A stretch of DNA of 64,000 bases from Rachicladosporium sp. CCFEE 5018 (GCA_002077045.2 KZ111167.1:189304-253303); one strand, 5' to 3'; shown: positions 9,922 through 21,900, numbered from the stretch's first letter. Program-made: numbers and translations. The notes: a model not told the origin generated them from the sequence alone.

Positions 9922-10957
9922 CTACACCTGCTCAGCGATCCAGCCCTCGCCACTTCCAAGGACCTCAGTGCCGGTGTCTAGGTCCTTAGTCTGGCGTTCG
10001 CCCAGCCACTGAGACCGAAGTCGGATCTTGCCCTCCTCTAGCTTCCAGCCACGCCCGCCTTCGACGTAAATGGCCTCGCCAGTGAGGGCTGGGTCTGCGA
10101 TCACGCCGAGCATGATCTGAGCGACTGCTTCGGGGGTGTTTGAGGGCAGCCCTGCGGCGTCCCAGAGACCTTCTACTCCAGCTACCATGCGGGTGAGAGT
10201 CATCCATGGGCAGATTGTGTTGGTGCGGATTGGATATGGCTTGTACTTTCCAAGATCACTGCATGAGTGGCTGATCAGCTAGAGATGAATCGACGCGATG
10301 AACGATCTACGATACCTCCGCAACGACCTCATGAGTCCCATCACACCATGCTTACTTGTTACATATGCGTAGAGGCCTGGGTCCTCGCGAAAACCTGCGA
10401 CACTGGATGTGAACGTGAGGCTCTTGTCCACGGACATCTTGTCGTCGCCGGATGCAATTTGGCAAAGATACACGCTCGCGATCCTGGCAAAGTAGAGAGG
10501 GCCTTTCAGGTTCACATCAAGCACTTGGACGCTCTTCTTCGGTTCCTCCCGGACACTCTTGAGCGTCAGCTGGGGATCAATGAGATTCTCTTGCTCGCCT
10601 ATGCCAGCATTGGAGAAGGCATGATCGACTCGTCCGCACGTCTCGAACGCCTTCTCGAAGAGCTTGAGATTGTCGGCGTATGATGTTACGTCGCAGTGGA
10701 TGAAGTGCAGTTGTGCATCATCGGAGTGGAGTTCCTGAGCCAGTGCCTCGCCTGGCGAGGCGAGCACATCGCCGAAGAAGACATGAGCTCCTGCTGAGTG
10801 ACAGAGGCGGACCAGGGCTGCGCCTATGCCGATGGCTCCCTATAGTGATACCTCATTAGCTAGCTCCCGGCTAGTGCCTCCATAGACTTACTCCCGTCAA
10901 GACTACCACCTTGCCCTTGAGTGAGAGCTTATCGGGAGGGTGGAATTGGTGAGACAT
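9922..10957 (-). CDS. NAD(P)-dependent short-chain dehydrogenase/reductase (2 introns)
   Basis: Reading on the minus strand, exon 1 is 10957-10892, intron 10891-10840 (GTAAGT...CTATAG), exon 2 10839-10316, intron 10315-10259 (GTATCG...GCAG) and exon 3 10258-9922. The spliced product is 308 aa. It shows the classical SDR elements: the nucleotide-binding TGGAIGIG motif spanning the first splice junction, CDVT, NAG in FSNAGIG, a Ser in LTFTSSVAG, and the catalytic YVTSK. Exon 3 supplies PYPIRTNTICPW and a C-terminal GGRGWKLEEG. The substrate cannot be deduced; the architecture resembles fungal 15-hydroxyprostaglandin-dehydrogenase-like SDRs. It is convergent with the IBA57 gene, with about 45 bp between their stop codons. 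Confidence 0.85.
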
Positions 10958-11311
10958 GGCTGGACAACTGCTGAACGAATTTACTCATACTATGTATCCA
11001 ATGAATGCAAGACGCGCCACTGCTCTCCAATACATCCTGCTATGTACCTTGCCTGACTTACTGTCGCCAGGACTGGCAGTCCGGCACTTGCATACGGCCG
11101 CCATGTGCTCTGATGTGCCCCACCAAACTCCCCGCATCAGAATTCCGGTGCTCTGGCACGGGTGAAACCCAAGTTGAGGGCCTCAGATGCGACCATCGCT
11201 AGCTTCACTAGCCTCTGAGCGAATCATAGCATCGTTTTGAACTTCATCTGGCCCTTGCTGAAGCTGCATGAACTTCCAGACTTCAACACACGGCTACACT
11301 CATTCTCGACC

Positions 11312-11887
11312 ATGTCTTCCCCAACCATCGTCCTCCCCGGCCAAACCCTCGGTCCCTCCGCCACTAAAATCCCCGGCGCCGGCTCCCACATCCACGCCGG
11401 CCACATCTACTCGTCCCTCGCCGGCCCTCTCTCAAAATCTTCCACCTCGAAAGCCACTCCCCAGGCTACACTTACAGTCTCCCGTCCCTCCGGCATTCTC
11501 ATCCCCGAAACCGGCACCACAGTCCTCGGTCGCATAACCCGCACCAACCCCCGGCAAGCCAATCTCTCCATTCTCGCCCTTGGGCCCAGCGGCGAGCATA
11601 CCTGCCGCGACTCCTTCCCAGCCATCATTCGGCAGCAGGATATCCGGGCTACGGAGATTGACAAGGTCAAGGTAGCTGAGAGTTTCCGGGTTGGAGACGT
11701 AGTGAGGGCTACGGTCATCAGTTTGGGGGACGAGAGGAGCTATTTTTGCAGCACGGCAAAGAATGAGTTGGGGGTCGTGATGGCTGTTAGTGAGAGCGGG
11801 AATCAGATGGTTCCGGTGTCCTGGAGGGAGTTTCTGGATGAGAAGACTGAGGCGAGGGAGTTGAGGAAGGTGGCGAAGCCAGTGTGA
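11312..11887 (+). CDS. CSL4: Exosome complex cap subunit Csl4
   Basis: A 191-aa protein matching the Csl4/EXOSC1 family, an RNA-binding cap subunit of the nuclear and cytoplasmic exosome. The N-terminal domain begins IVLPGQTLGP. The S1-like domain is recognisable from TVLGRITRTNPRQANLSIL through the FPAIIRQQDIRATEIDKVKV segment to FRVGDVVRATVISLGDERSYFCSTA, and the zinc-ribbon-like C-terminus contains GVVMAVSESGNQMVPVSW. The C-terminal zinc ligands of animal Csl4 are not obvious here. The start is ATG 11312; the longer open frame has no good upstream ATG. Single exon. Confidence 0.9.
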   Translation: MSSPTIVLPGQTLGPSATKIPGAGSHIHAGHIYSSLAGPLSKSSTSKATPQATLTVSRPSGILIPETGTTVLGRITRTNPRQANLSILALGPSGEHTCRDSFPAIIRQQDIRATEIDKVKVAESFRVGDVVRATVISLGDERSYFCSTAKNELGVVMAVSESGNQMVPVSWREFLDEKTEARELRKVAKPV

Positions 11888-12542
11888 GAGGTGCAAAACC
11901 CTGCTTGGCGAGCTCAATCAGGGCCATCTGAGTTCGCTGGACTGCATGCTACGTTCCGAGCATCTTGCTGCCCAACGAAATTGCGCTCTTACAGGTCTGG
12001 AGACGATTGCTGGGGAACACTCATCTCGGGGAAGTGGCCAGAGCTGGAGAGCAGTGTGAGGAAGCGTCCAGTGATCTGGGGACCCTCCCATTGTAAGTAT
12101 ACGGCCTTCATCATTCCTTGACTCAGTCCTAGAGACATCTTATGTGCTCGTCTAATCACCGCAAGCCGCCTCAAAGACGCCACATGATCTGGCTCTTACC
12201 TTCCGTCAGCGAGAGACAAACGGGAAACTGAAGCACCTGGCACATATAAGTCACTGTCACGCCCCACTTGCTGCGCCTGCAGATCTCATCTCCCTCAATA
12301 CTCTATATACATGACTCATTACCGGATCACCAATGAGGGCTCGGTGGCGCATGGGTCTCGCAAGTGAAGGCAGTGTTTGAGAAGCCCGTGCATGCAAATT
12401 TTCATGCCAAGGTTTCGAAGCTGCTTGAGCTCACGCGGCGCTCCAGAATACATGTGACACTCAGCATTGTCGGCAATATCATCGAGGACGGCCTCAGTGC
12501 TTCTGGACCAGCAGGAGGCGCGCATTGAAGCATCGGAGCATC
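11888..12542. other. Intergenic stretch, nothing recognised
   Basis: About 650 bp between CSL4 and the 796-aa gene. Only short, non-conserved-looking ORFs occur. The segment just before 12543 presumably contains the promoter of the downstream gene. Confidence 0.4.
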
Positions 12543-14933
12543 ATGGCTGTCCCGTTCGGTCTCGAGGACGTCAAGTTCCGTGTCATTACGCTTGCGGACT
12601 CACCGGTCGAGGATGCGAAGCGGACTGAGACGGCATGGAGCAAGATGAGTGCTTCTGACGCGACTAGCATCATCGATGCCTTTCTCGACTCGCGCTCCGC
12701 CAGTATGAGACAAGAGCGCAACACGCTTGAACGAATTCTGGACCGGCACATGGCTACCGTTATAAAGCGATGGTCGGGCAAGAACAAGAAGCAACGATGC
12801 GCCATCCTCGAGAAATCATGGGACGGAGATATGCATTCGACGAATCGCGCAAGCTGGATCGACTCGTCCGTCAACAATGCGCGCGTTTTGTTACATCGCG
12901 ATGCCCGGTTGTGGCCAGAGATCAACAAAGAAGGTCTTTGTAACAAGCAGGACTTACTCACGTTCCTCGAGGCGCGTGCACGACATGACCCTCTTGTCTT
13001 CACGACAATGGATGTCAACAGCATGGACCTCATCGGCTCTGACGTTGACAGTCACATGCCGACCTCGATCGACAATCATTTCGTTGTGTTTCGTAGCTTG
13101 GACGACCCTCTTGGCTACTGCGCATTGACTGCATTGTCCAATGGAGACAATCGGTACTCCATTGCGACAGGGTTGCTCTTGTTGGAGGTGCAAGAGCGCA
13201 AGATGCGCTTCTTAGTCGAGTGCGTGATGGGCATACTGCATGACATCAAGGGCAATGCCCTGATGGATTCTGCCCTAGAGGTCTATACGCTTGATGTATC
13301 GACCCACAATGCCGAGCAAGAGTCTCTAGCCAGGACCGTAGCCCAGGTCCCTTACCAGGCGCCCAAGGACATGGACCTTGCCCGCCTGAGGAGTGTTCTG
13401 TCGGCTCGATACGATGCCACTACAGATCATATTTGTAGCTTGCGCGAGGATCCTGCCTATTATGAGGAGTCCATCCGGGAGTCCGCGTCATACAGGTGGG
13501 AGATGATCCCGGGTCAGGATGGAGTGTTCCCCGCAAGAGAGTCTCCAGATCATGCACTCTGGAACGCTGCGATCAACGATGACGTTGTCGGTAGCTGTAT
13601 CGCGTTGGAGCAATGGGTAGAGTTGAAGCAACAGGTCAACGACTTACAAGTCCTGCTCGAGCAACGCAGTGGCGACGAGCCCTCTCAGGCTTACGTCCAT
13701 GCGCTTTTGCGGTTCAGGCACCATGTCCTGGAAATCGCCGCAAAGCTCATCGTCGCTATCGAGAGACTGCTGGGAGTCTCCGCACCCTTCCATGAGTATG
13801 TGCGCATGAACAGTGACCGTACGCGGCCTCAATCTCGCGTTGGTCGCCAACTGGAGAAGGCCAGAGAGTTCTTGGATCTCTCGTGCACCGCCATCCGGGA
13901 GTGGGGAAGGGTGACCCTAGAGCACGGAAGAACTGGTGTTATCGACGAGCTGCAACTAGCAATAGACTCCGATGGCCGGCTTCAGGCACTGATCGCACCT
14001 CTTGTCGCCGTCAAATTAGCGGATCTGGGCACACTCACCGAATGCACACGTGTGCTCCAGCTGAACCAGCCTCTTTGCTCTAGCTACATACAGCGCCACG
14101 AAGACATAGCTACGACGCTCAAGGCAGACTTCGCAGGCTTCGAGAAGCGTTGTCTATCCGTCAAGGTCATTGTTGCCCTCAGCCTCAAAGACATCGGCTA
14201 TGAAGGGCATCCCGAGGACCGACGGCTGTACTATCCGATTGAGCAACGTCGCACTCAGGCGAACGTTGACGCTCTACGAGCGGCTGAGGCGGTCCTTGAC
14301 CTGGTATGGAGCGAGTTCGACAGCAAGATCGGCCCATTCTCCGAAAAGCTCGCCGGGACGGCCACAGGGCGGCTGCTGAGCAAGCCGCGATCATTATACC
14401 GCACCGCACCTAGGGTAGAGCGCTTGCAAGCCTCCACCCGAGTGTCTCCACCTGTATATAAGCTAGGTGACACTATCACGTTCGGCGTCACGCCGCTCAA
14501 CACCGCCGACGGGACGTCGGACTACTCCGCAGCGGTGCCGAAAACAAAGCCCAAGACAAAGGGCATCCCCAACCCTGCCCTCCAACCCGCCGAAGTCGAC
14601 TCATCCGACTCCGACGAAGATGTCGTTCCCGAGGTATTTCGCCTCAATGCCCGCGCACTCAAAGTCTTCAACACCATGTTCTTCGTGGTGGGCGCGGACC
14701 GCACACCAGGCGAAGTATCCTGGAGAGACTTCCTGTACGGCATGGCAGCTATGGGATTCAGCTCCGAGAAGCTGCGCGGTTCAGAGTGGCGATTTGCACA
14801 CCCGGAGCGTCGTCCCATCATTGTGCACGACCCACACCCTAAGAGTAACATCCCGTACGAGAGGCTGCGTCGGGTGGGGAGAAGGATGAACAGGGTGTAT
14901 GGGTGGGAGGCTGGGATGTTCGAGTTGGCGTGA
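12543..14933 (+). CDS. Conserved fungal protein of unknown function (796 aa)
   Basis: A long single-exon ORF. The start is ATG 12543; codons further 5' in frame lack an ATG. The first third carries a basic patch (KRWSGKNKKQRCAILEKSW) and the middle is helical, with possible coiled coil around WVELKQQVNDLQVLLEQ. A short low-complexity linker (SDSDEDVVPEV) precedes a compact C-terminal module of about 90 residues: VSWRDFLYGMAAMGFSS, GSEWRF, IIVHDPHP and RRVGRRMNRVYGW. Proteins with this architecture recur in filamentous ascomycetes as unnamed hypotheticals. The C-terminal module faintly recalls small HicA-like RNA-binding folds, but I would not assign that without a profile search. No membrane segment or signal peptide is visible. 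Confidence 0.7.
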   Translation: MAVPFGLEDVKFRVITLADSPVEDAKRTETAWSKMSASDATSIIDAFLDSRSASMRQERNTLERILDRHMATVIKRWSGKNKKQRCAILEKSWDGDMHSTNRASWIDSSVNNARVLLHRDARLWPEINKEGLCNKQDLLTFLEARARHDPLVFTTMDVNSMDLIGSDVDSHMPTSIDNHFVVFRSLDDPLGYCALTALSNGDNRYSIATGLLLLEVQERKMRFLVECVMGILHDIKGNALMDSALEVYTLDVSTHNAEQESLARTVAQVPYQAPKDMDLARLRSVLSARYDATTDHICSLREDPAYYEESIRESASYRWEMIPGQDGVFPARESPDHALWNAAINDDVVGSCIALEQWVELKQQVNDLQVLLEQRSGDEPSQAYVHALLRFRHHVLEIAAKLIVAIERLLGVSAPFHEYVRMNSDRTRPQSRVGRQLEKAREFLDLSCTAIREWGRVTLEHGRTGVIDELQLAIDSDGRLQALIAPLVAVKLADLGTLTECTRVLQLNQPLCSSYIQRHEDIATTLKADFAGFEKRCLSVKVIVALSLKDIGYEGHPEDRRLYYPIEQRRTQANVDALRAAEAVLDLVWSEFDSKIGPFSEKLAGTATGRLLSKPRSLYRTAPRVERLQASTRVSPPVYKLGDTITFGVTPLNTADGTSDYSAAVPKTKPKTKGIPNPALQPAEVDSSDSDEDVVPEVFRLNARALKVFNTMFFVVGADRTPGEVSWRDFLYGMAAMGFSSEKLRGSEWRFAHPERRPIIVHDPHPKSNIPYERLRRVGRRMNRVYGWEAGMFELA

Positions 14934-15113
14934 TAATATGGTCAAAAGGCGGAGAGATGGTTGACGGTGGAAAGGGCATCTCGTTCGGAAGAGTGATCAC
15001 AGAGGACACGGGAAGCTCGAGCAAAACATACATATTCAGAGCTACATCAATCGTACATCATGTCATCAGTCGTACAGCAGACTCCCACTCCAGCTCACGT
15101 CGCCGCCTAAGAG

Positions 15114-15902
15114 CTAAGCCCAGTCATCGCTCCTCGCAATCAGGGCTTGATGCGCACCCTCAAGCACCTTCTCAACGGTCGCCCATCCAACCTTCCATCT
15201 CAACTCCATCGCAATGCGAAACATCCCTTCGGCTACATCGTCATCCGGATCATCAGGATGCCGCCCGCAGCTACACCTAGCCCTCTTCTGCTCCAGAACA
15301 GGCACCAGAGCACACCAAGTCTGCGAAATGTCCTTGCACCAGCGCATCAGGTTGCTCCAGCTGGGGTCGCCCAGCATGAGGATCTTGCAGCTGGACTTTG
15401 GGTCGGAATTGTGGTTGCGCTGACGTGCGAAGGGCGTGAGCGCGGCGCCGTCGTAGTCTATGATTTCGACGCGGAACTCGTTGGCGCGGTAGTAGATTGA
15501 CTGGGTTTCGCGGCGGATATGCTTGCTGGTTTTGAGGAGGGCGGGCTCGCCGGGGCCGGAGCTCGTGACCGTGATGGTGCCTTGCACGACGGCGTAGTGC
15601 TGGGCATCATGTCAAAGAAATATATGGTGCCACTGTAATAAATGGAGACGAACCCAGATCATGTTCCTGATCTCGCCGGGAAGCTGGTTGAGAAGACGGC
15701 AGCCCTTCCGTTGCTGTGGGCGGCGAAAGCGTTTCGGCTTCTTCACTCTGTTCTGGCAAACTGAATCAGTGAGTGTACGAGCACAAACGTCAGGGTCGAT
15801 GAATACCTGTTCATCAAGGATGGCCTGCTGCACGACCTTGGCCGCCTCGATCCGCCCGCTTCGGCGTGTTGGCTGCGTCTCGGGAGCTTTGCGTGGCGCC
15901 AT
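15114..15902 (-). CDS. F-box-like fungal hypothetical protein (introns)
   Basis: The model runs from ATG at 15902 to TAG at 15114, with an intron at 15653-15600 (GTTCGT...CCCAG). A second candidate intron at 15806-15753 (GTATTC, CACTGATTC, GCCAG, 54 bp) is a multiple of three and could be retained. The product is 244 aa, or 226 aa if both introns are removed. It begins with a basic TRRSGR segment and contains LLNQLPGEIRNMIW, the short F-box-like motif common in Dothideomycete proteins. This is followed by ALLKTSKHIRRETQSIYYRANEF, the usual second block of that family. The C-terminal half is less conserved. Function is unknown; many relatives are assumed to be F-box-derived. Confidence 0.65.
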
Positions 15903-16240
15903 GATGAGGTCTTACTGTACAGTGAAGTTTGACTGGTCAACGGATCTCTCGTGTCAGGACACGAGAGTGCGTGAGTAAATCGAGAGGTATGGTTGAGACG
16001 ACGAAGAAGTGTGGTCGGAACTCACCATGGTGAGGTCTCCACACGCGACGCGTCTAGGCTGCATTGCAAAAGAGAGGAAAGAGCAATGCGGCAACTTCCA
16101 CGCAGACTGGGAAGAATTACTCGAATTGATGTTATACCACGTACTGCAAACTCACTGAACTCCTCGCTCTGCCATGTTCTTCACACAATCACTTGCAACG
16201 CCACTTGGGTATCTCATCATGTTTCTCCAACGCCATGCGC

Positions 16241-17136
16241 TCACCGCCTCACATTACCGGTCTGCTGACGCCCAGTATCTGCGCTCTGCGCATTGCCACC
16301 AGTCAACTTCGAAAGCCATCCTCCGCCTCCGCTGCGCTGCTGTTGCTGCTGAGCTGGCGCGCGTGTCCGCTCTGGCTGTCTCACCCTATTAGCAGCATCC
16401 TGCTCGCGCATGAACTGCCTGCGATCCTCCGCTTCATCGTCAAAGTCCTCAAACACAGTAGCTGGTGGCGGGTCCTGAGGGTGGTAGATGCCACTCTTGC
16501 GATTCTGCTGGCGCTTCTCCCTGTCCAGACCAGCCACATTGCGATCGTCTCTACCGCCAGGCCGGTACTTCTTGTCTAGCTGACGCTCCAGCAGTGCTGC
16601 ATTGCGGGTGTTCGCCTTGAAGGCCGCGTCCGCCAGATCACCCAAGAAGGGGACTAGCCCAACGACGAAGTCGATAATGATATTGAGCAGCATCTGCGTG
16701 TTCGTCCCGCTGTCCAATCCTCCTTCAACTTTCTGACACTTCCGCCACACACTTAGTGCGAGCAGCACGCCAACCACGTCGCCAAAGCCTGGAACGATGC
16801 CTATCACGCTCTCCCAGCCGAATCGCATGCCGAAGAGGTTGAAGAGACACATGTCGAGACGGTAGGCGGTTTTCTTGACCGACGCGAGTACTAAGGCATC
16901 GTGCTCGGGGATGTAGGCGGGAATGACTTTCTTGACTTTCTTCATTTTGCCCGGACGCTTGGGGTCTTCGACGAGGGCGAAGAAGGGGTCCTGGTGTATC
17001 TCGTCAGAATCTGCGAATGATGCTGCGCGTGTATAGTTGTACTTACATCGCCTCCGGAGACCTTCTTGTTCTGATACTTCTTCATTTGGCTGCCCAGCAG
17101 CTTGTTCGCCGCATACTTGCCGACTAGTCCCGCCAT
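16241..17136 (-). CDS. DUF4112 membrane protein (1 intron)
   Basis: Exon 1 is 17136-17047 (MAGLVGKYAANKLLGSQ...), intron 17046-16991 (GTAAGT...ACCAG) and exon 2 16990-16241, giving 279 aa. Exon 2 contains the DUF4112 core: EHDALVLASVKKTAYRLDM, then two hydrophobic segments around ESVIGIVPGFGDVVGVLLAL and IDFVVGLVPFLGDLADAAFK with the repeated V/L-PFLGD/PGFGD motif, followed by NTRNAALLE. The C-terminal third is charged and Gln-rich, ending in a Gly-rich segment. The family is found in fungi and bacteria without assigned function. It is divergent from the Imp1-like gene, with about 520 bp between start codons. Confidence 0.85.
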
Positions 17137-17657
17137 GTCGTTGATATGTCGCTGATATTGAGTTTATGGATGATTCTGATGGGTTGCCAGTAGATCAGAA
17201 GATGAACACTTGAAGTATTGAATGAGGCCAGCAGCAGAGGCCAACGACCAAGTTTGGTACTTCGCGTCGATAGGCGTGTAGCGTTCCAATGCTGAAACAC
17301 GCGCTTCAGGTGTGTTGCGTTGGCGCTTGCGACAACGAACAAGATTTCCAAGAAGACACCGAAGAGACTTGGAAATGTTCGAGCAGGCAATGAGGATATC
17401 TATAGATGCTGACCGCCTCCCTGCAATGTCATCGCGATACTTGTTTGCGACAAGCACGTTCGCGCGCAACTTTGCCCGGTCTAGATCTGCAGATCATCGT
17501 CACTGCTACACAGCCACGAAGTCAACGCAGCCACTCTATGTGGCGTCGTCTCGGGAGTGATTCCGACTTTCGACGATCTTCAGACGGCCTCGACCACGCT
17601 TCCTAGGGTGGAAGATGTGCAGCAGTCGAAGCGAGGCTGTGTGGGCCCTGCGTCGAC

Positions 17658-18350
17658 ATGCTCGCGCGCCTGTTCCATAGACCTCAACTCCGGTTGCCCA
17701 TCCTACGCCGATCTTCCCCCATCCATCGACTCCGCCGCAATGCCTCCACCTGGCGCACCCGCTTCATCCCCTCCATCAAGATCCTCCGCATTCCCACACT
17801 GAGGGCCATTCACATTCCCTCAATCAGGGACCTCCGCATGCCCACTCCTAAGGCTATCCAAGCGACAGCCTACTGGATCGCCCGTGTTTCAAACTACGTA
17901 GTCCTCTTCTTCATAGGCTACCACATCTTCATCACGCACTTCTTCGTCTACGGCCCCGTCTACGGCATCTCCATGCTCCCGACTTTCAACGACTCAGGCG
18001 ATTGGGTATTGACATCCAGCCACTACCGCCGTGGTCGCGACCTCCAAGTCGGCGATCTGATCACGTTCACGCACCCGATTAAAGCAGACACGCAGAGTCT
18101 CAAGCGCGTGCTGGGTATGCCTGGCGACTTTGTGCTGAGAGATACTCCCGGGACGAGCGGCGTGATGCAGCAGGTACCTGAGGGGCATTGTTGGGTTGCG
18201 GGGGATAATCAGGAGTGGAGTCGGGATTCGAGGATGTTTGGGCCGTTGCCGCTGGGATTGGTGAAGGGGAAGGTTGTGGCTAGGAAGGCGGCGGGGGAGT
18301 GGTTGCTGAGGGGTTTAGGGGAGCCGTGGGCGGAGCCGGAGGTGGACTGA
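17658..18350 (+). CDS. Mitochondrial inner membrane protease, S26 family (Imp1-like)
   Basis: A 230-aa serine/lysine-dyad signal peptidase of the Imp type, which removes sorting signals in the mitochondrial intermembrane space. The catalytic Ser is S105 in YGISMLPT and the Lys is K149 in SLKRVLGMPGD; GDLITFTHP lies between and WVAGDNQEWSRDSRMFG follows. A single membrane segment precedes the Ser box (about 79-97). The N-terminus is strongly Arg-rich and contains a 16-residue tandem repeat (38-53 and 54-69), making it longer than in typical Imp1. The start is ATG 17658; no intron. KRVLGMPGD and the SRDSR-type box favour Imp1 over Imp2, though this is not certain. Confidence 0.85.
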   Translation: MLARLFHRPQLRLPILRRSSPIHRLRRNASTWRTRFIPSIKILRIPTLRAIHIPSIRDLRMPTPKAIQATAYWIARVSNYVVLFFIGYHIFITHFFVYGPVYGISMLPTFNDSGDWVLTSSHYRRGRDLQVGDLITFTHPIKADTQSLKRVLGMPGDFVLRDTPGTSGVMQQVPEGHCWVAGDNQEWSRDSRMFGPLPLGLVKGKVVARKAAGEWLLRGLGEPWAEPEVD

Positions 18351-18924
18351 AAGGCAACCGTTGGAAACGATAAACCATGACCAAGCTACGCCCACGCGGT
18401 ACGGTTCGTGAGAATTCTGCGTACTCCGTCGCGCAGTGGTAATTTCCCTGGCCTTTTCGTGCTACTACGGTCGCGTAGTGCACCACAAAGCCTTTCGTCA
18501 AGACCTCTGCCGCCGGCGAGAGCGACCGTGGAGCTCGATTCACGCCACGCGCTTCACATTCGAACGCACGATGCGAGACCGTGAACTTGGCACCCACTAC
18601 TACGTGGTCCAGTCGCTAAACAGAGTGGGTAGCAGGCTCATCGCAAGCTGCAGAGCTTCGCGCACAGAGCCGCCAAGCACGAGTACGCGTTGGGTTTAAG
18701 GCCGGTCATACGAGTAAGCAGTAGTAGTCAGAAGTGTACATAGAGTACGAGGTACCCAGTCAACCTCGATATTACGTCTGTACAAGTTCCATCCCAAGTC
18801 CACCATAGGGTATGTCGTCCATCTCATGACTTGCCACCTCCAACCTCCATATGTATACAGTCCACGCCCCGTTTTCCCCCACCAATCTCCCCTTCCCAAC
18901 TCTACCCTTGACAACACCATCCCA

Positions 18925-21900
18925 CTACCCAACCCAAGCTTTCCAATACCCGCCCAACAACCTCAGCACCTGCCTCTGCCCCATCGCATCCTCACAAGCC
19001 ACCTGCAAAACGCCCCCGTCGTACGTCACAAACTCCAGCCAGATACTCCAAGGCATTTCCGCGCGGTCCAGGTCAGGCGTATAAGGCGCTTTGAACTCCG
19101 ACAGGTGATAGCGTTTCGGCGGAAGCGAAGCGCGGGTATGTTCTGAAGAGGCGGCGGAGAGGAAGAGGTGGCCTGTCTCGGAGAGGGAGAGGGCGCGACG
19201 TTTCCAGAGCTGTGAATATCATGTTAGCGAGGGTGATTTCGTGCTTGAGGTATGTGATGACGTACCAAAGTATCAGGGAACTGAACGTTCAGATCCCCGA
19301 CCACAACGCCCGGAGGCATATCGCTCCTGTCTCTCTCTGCTGCGCTTCCGGTCCGCTCAGTGGGACTCGCCACGCTGCTGCCTACACTCTGCGCAGCGAT
19401 CGATCGCCGCTTTGAGTTGCCGCCGATGTTGCTCATGCGCTTGAAGAACCTGCTGGTGCGACTAGTGGCTGTTAGTGCAACGGCAGGCGAGTCATCGAAG
19501 AAGCTCACGCCTGTGCTGCTCGGCGGTGGCGGAGGATAATTGACTGTCGGCACAGCGTCAATGCCGGTCAGAGGTGGTGGTGGAAGGCCCTTATTGCGAC
19601 CGTATGATCTGCGGCGGACGGAGTTGAGGATACGGGACTCGGTGGAGTCGCGGCGGTTGTTTGAACTAAGCGCTGGTTCGTTCTTGGGTACGCTGGTTTC
19701 AAGAGGCGGGAGGAAGGCCTGAGAGACCGATGTTGGCGTGGGAATACCACGGCGATGGCTGATCTCGATGCGGGACTCCTGCAGGGTATTGGGCTCGGCC
19801 GATGCGCCTTCTTCGGCTTGTGGCTGGCCGTAAGAGGTGCTCTGAGGGCGGACGATGCGAGCTCTTACAGAGACCGAGTCACGGTTGCTTGAAACGTCTT
19901 GCGAAGTGCTCCACACGGGTGCGCTGGTCTCTGACTGGGAAGGCGCGATCGGCATAGCGCTGACGCGGTCGCCAGTCGGTCGACGCGCTCGGTAAGACCC
20001 AGTACGCGCTGTTGGTGAACGGGCCGGCGCACGGCGGTCGTTGGCGATGAAGCTGTTCAGCTCAGATTCGGGTGTTATGGACCTTGTAGGCACTCGTACA
20101 GCGTTCGGGCTGGTATCGCGTGACGATTGTTCTGCTAGAGCCTGTATGCGCCTTGTGATGCCATCACTTACTTGTCTTCGCAAGATCGGCACACCCTCGC
20201 TACGGTCCAGTGTCGATGAGTGCACCGCATGAGGACTCCTGTACGATTCCGGCGATCCAGTCAACTCTCTGGTAGCAGGCGGCTGCACTGACTCTGGTGA
20301 GACATCTGGCGAATTGCGCACAGTTCTGTTCACCGTGCTAGACTTCTGCGGGCTTTCGGATGCGGAGGCTTTGGAGGCCATTGACTGGTTGCTCGGCCTG
20401 CGCGGGAAGAACTGGGCACCGGGTCCAGGTGATTTAGAGACTGACATTGGTTTGGCTTCGTGCAGAGTCGCGCTTTTAAGCTCTTCGAGAAACTCATCGT
20501 CTGACAAGTCGCCATCGCTCATGTTGTGACGCTCCACTGCGATGTGTAGTGGCTCCACGATACCGCGCCTGCGCTTTGCAAGATCACTGCCTTTGCGCTT
20601 AGGTGACTGAGGCGGGATATCGAGGTTGTCGCCATGCTCTAGCTGGTCGAGAGCGCTTCTCTCCTCGGTGGGAGTCTCTACAACATGCGGCTCGGATCCG
20701 GCTTCGTTCTGTCCGCTGCTCGAAGGAGGTCTTGAGGACGCAGTGGTGATGATTGAGGGCACATCAGTAAGCAGATGCTCGCGCGAAGTCGTGAACGAAG
20801 GTTCCAGAGCTGGTCGACCTAATGTGGGACTATCGGTCGAGGGTGGATCACGAAGCCTTGCAAATGGCAGCACTGCTTTCGGCACCGAATTTGTATCTGG
20901 CTCTGCAGCCATCGTGGGCGTTTCTGGCGAGGTCTCCAATCTCTTGAGAGACTGCCTGCTCATTCTGGCCGACTGTCGTGCACTTGACGGATTTGACAGT
21001 GTTGGCTCCGAGGGAGGCGCTGTCGCTTCTGGCACCTCGCTCCCCACCTTGGTGACCTCCATTGGCGGCTCGGACTCGTCCTCGGGGACTTGCGTTTCCT
21101 TTGGTGGCGGTGATGTGGCCTGTGGTATGCTCTCTTCCTGAACACTTTGTTCGATTCTAGGCTCCAGAGGCTGCTTATAATTGTGTTGTTCATAGTTCAT
21201 CTCGATACCAGAGTCCGGTTTCTTGTTCGCTGCATATCCGTTCATGCCTTCCGTCGGTGCCAATGTCCTCTTTTCCTCGTTCACTTCCGGCGGCACCTCC
21301 TCGATGACTGGCGCCACAAGCTTGGGCAGCTCAGGGGCATCATCCGCAAGTGGCGGCATTTGTAGCTGTGGGTTAGACTTCCTGAGCTGCCGTTTCCGTA
21401 GTTCCAGCGCCTTCATCAGGCGGAGCTTATCAGGAGTCATCGAAGTGCTTTTCTGCGAAGACATGCTTTTCACACTTCCTCGTGATATTGGGCGCGGAGT
21501 GTACTCTGCTTGGATTGGTATTGGCGGTGGCGCGGGATAGGATGACATGACCTGCGCATGTGTCAATGTGGCCGGGCCTTGCGACTTTGGCCGGATCTGA
21601 TCAGGCTTCGATCGAAAGGCCGCTGGTAGCGCGCTAATGCTAGACATAGATGGACGTTTAGCCTTGTCGGGTGACACCATTCGGGGCGCGAGTTTGACCT
21701 TTGGCTTATCGAGGTAGCTGAAGTCGAAGGGCTCGTCGTAGGGTGCCTTCTCGGTATGCACAGAGAAGGCGCGAACCAGGTCATCAATCCCGGATGAGGT
21801 CTCCGATGGTGCATCAGCTTTCGATTCTGTACTCGGTGGGTTTGCGTGCGTCAGTTCCTCTGACTTCACGCTCGCTATCTCTCTTCGCATAGTACTAGCA

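Noticed and set aside
14684..14925. HicA-like RNA-binding domain at the end of the 796-aa protein
   Set aside because: Only a faint resemblance (WRDFLYGMAAMGF, HDPHP); not enough to assign without a profile or structure search.
20626..21141. Plus-strand ORF of 171 codons antisense to the disordered protein
   Set aside because: Ser/Gly-rich shadow of a Ser/Pro/Glu-rich coding sequence; no independent support.
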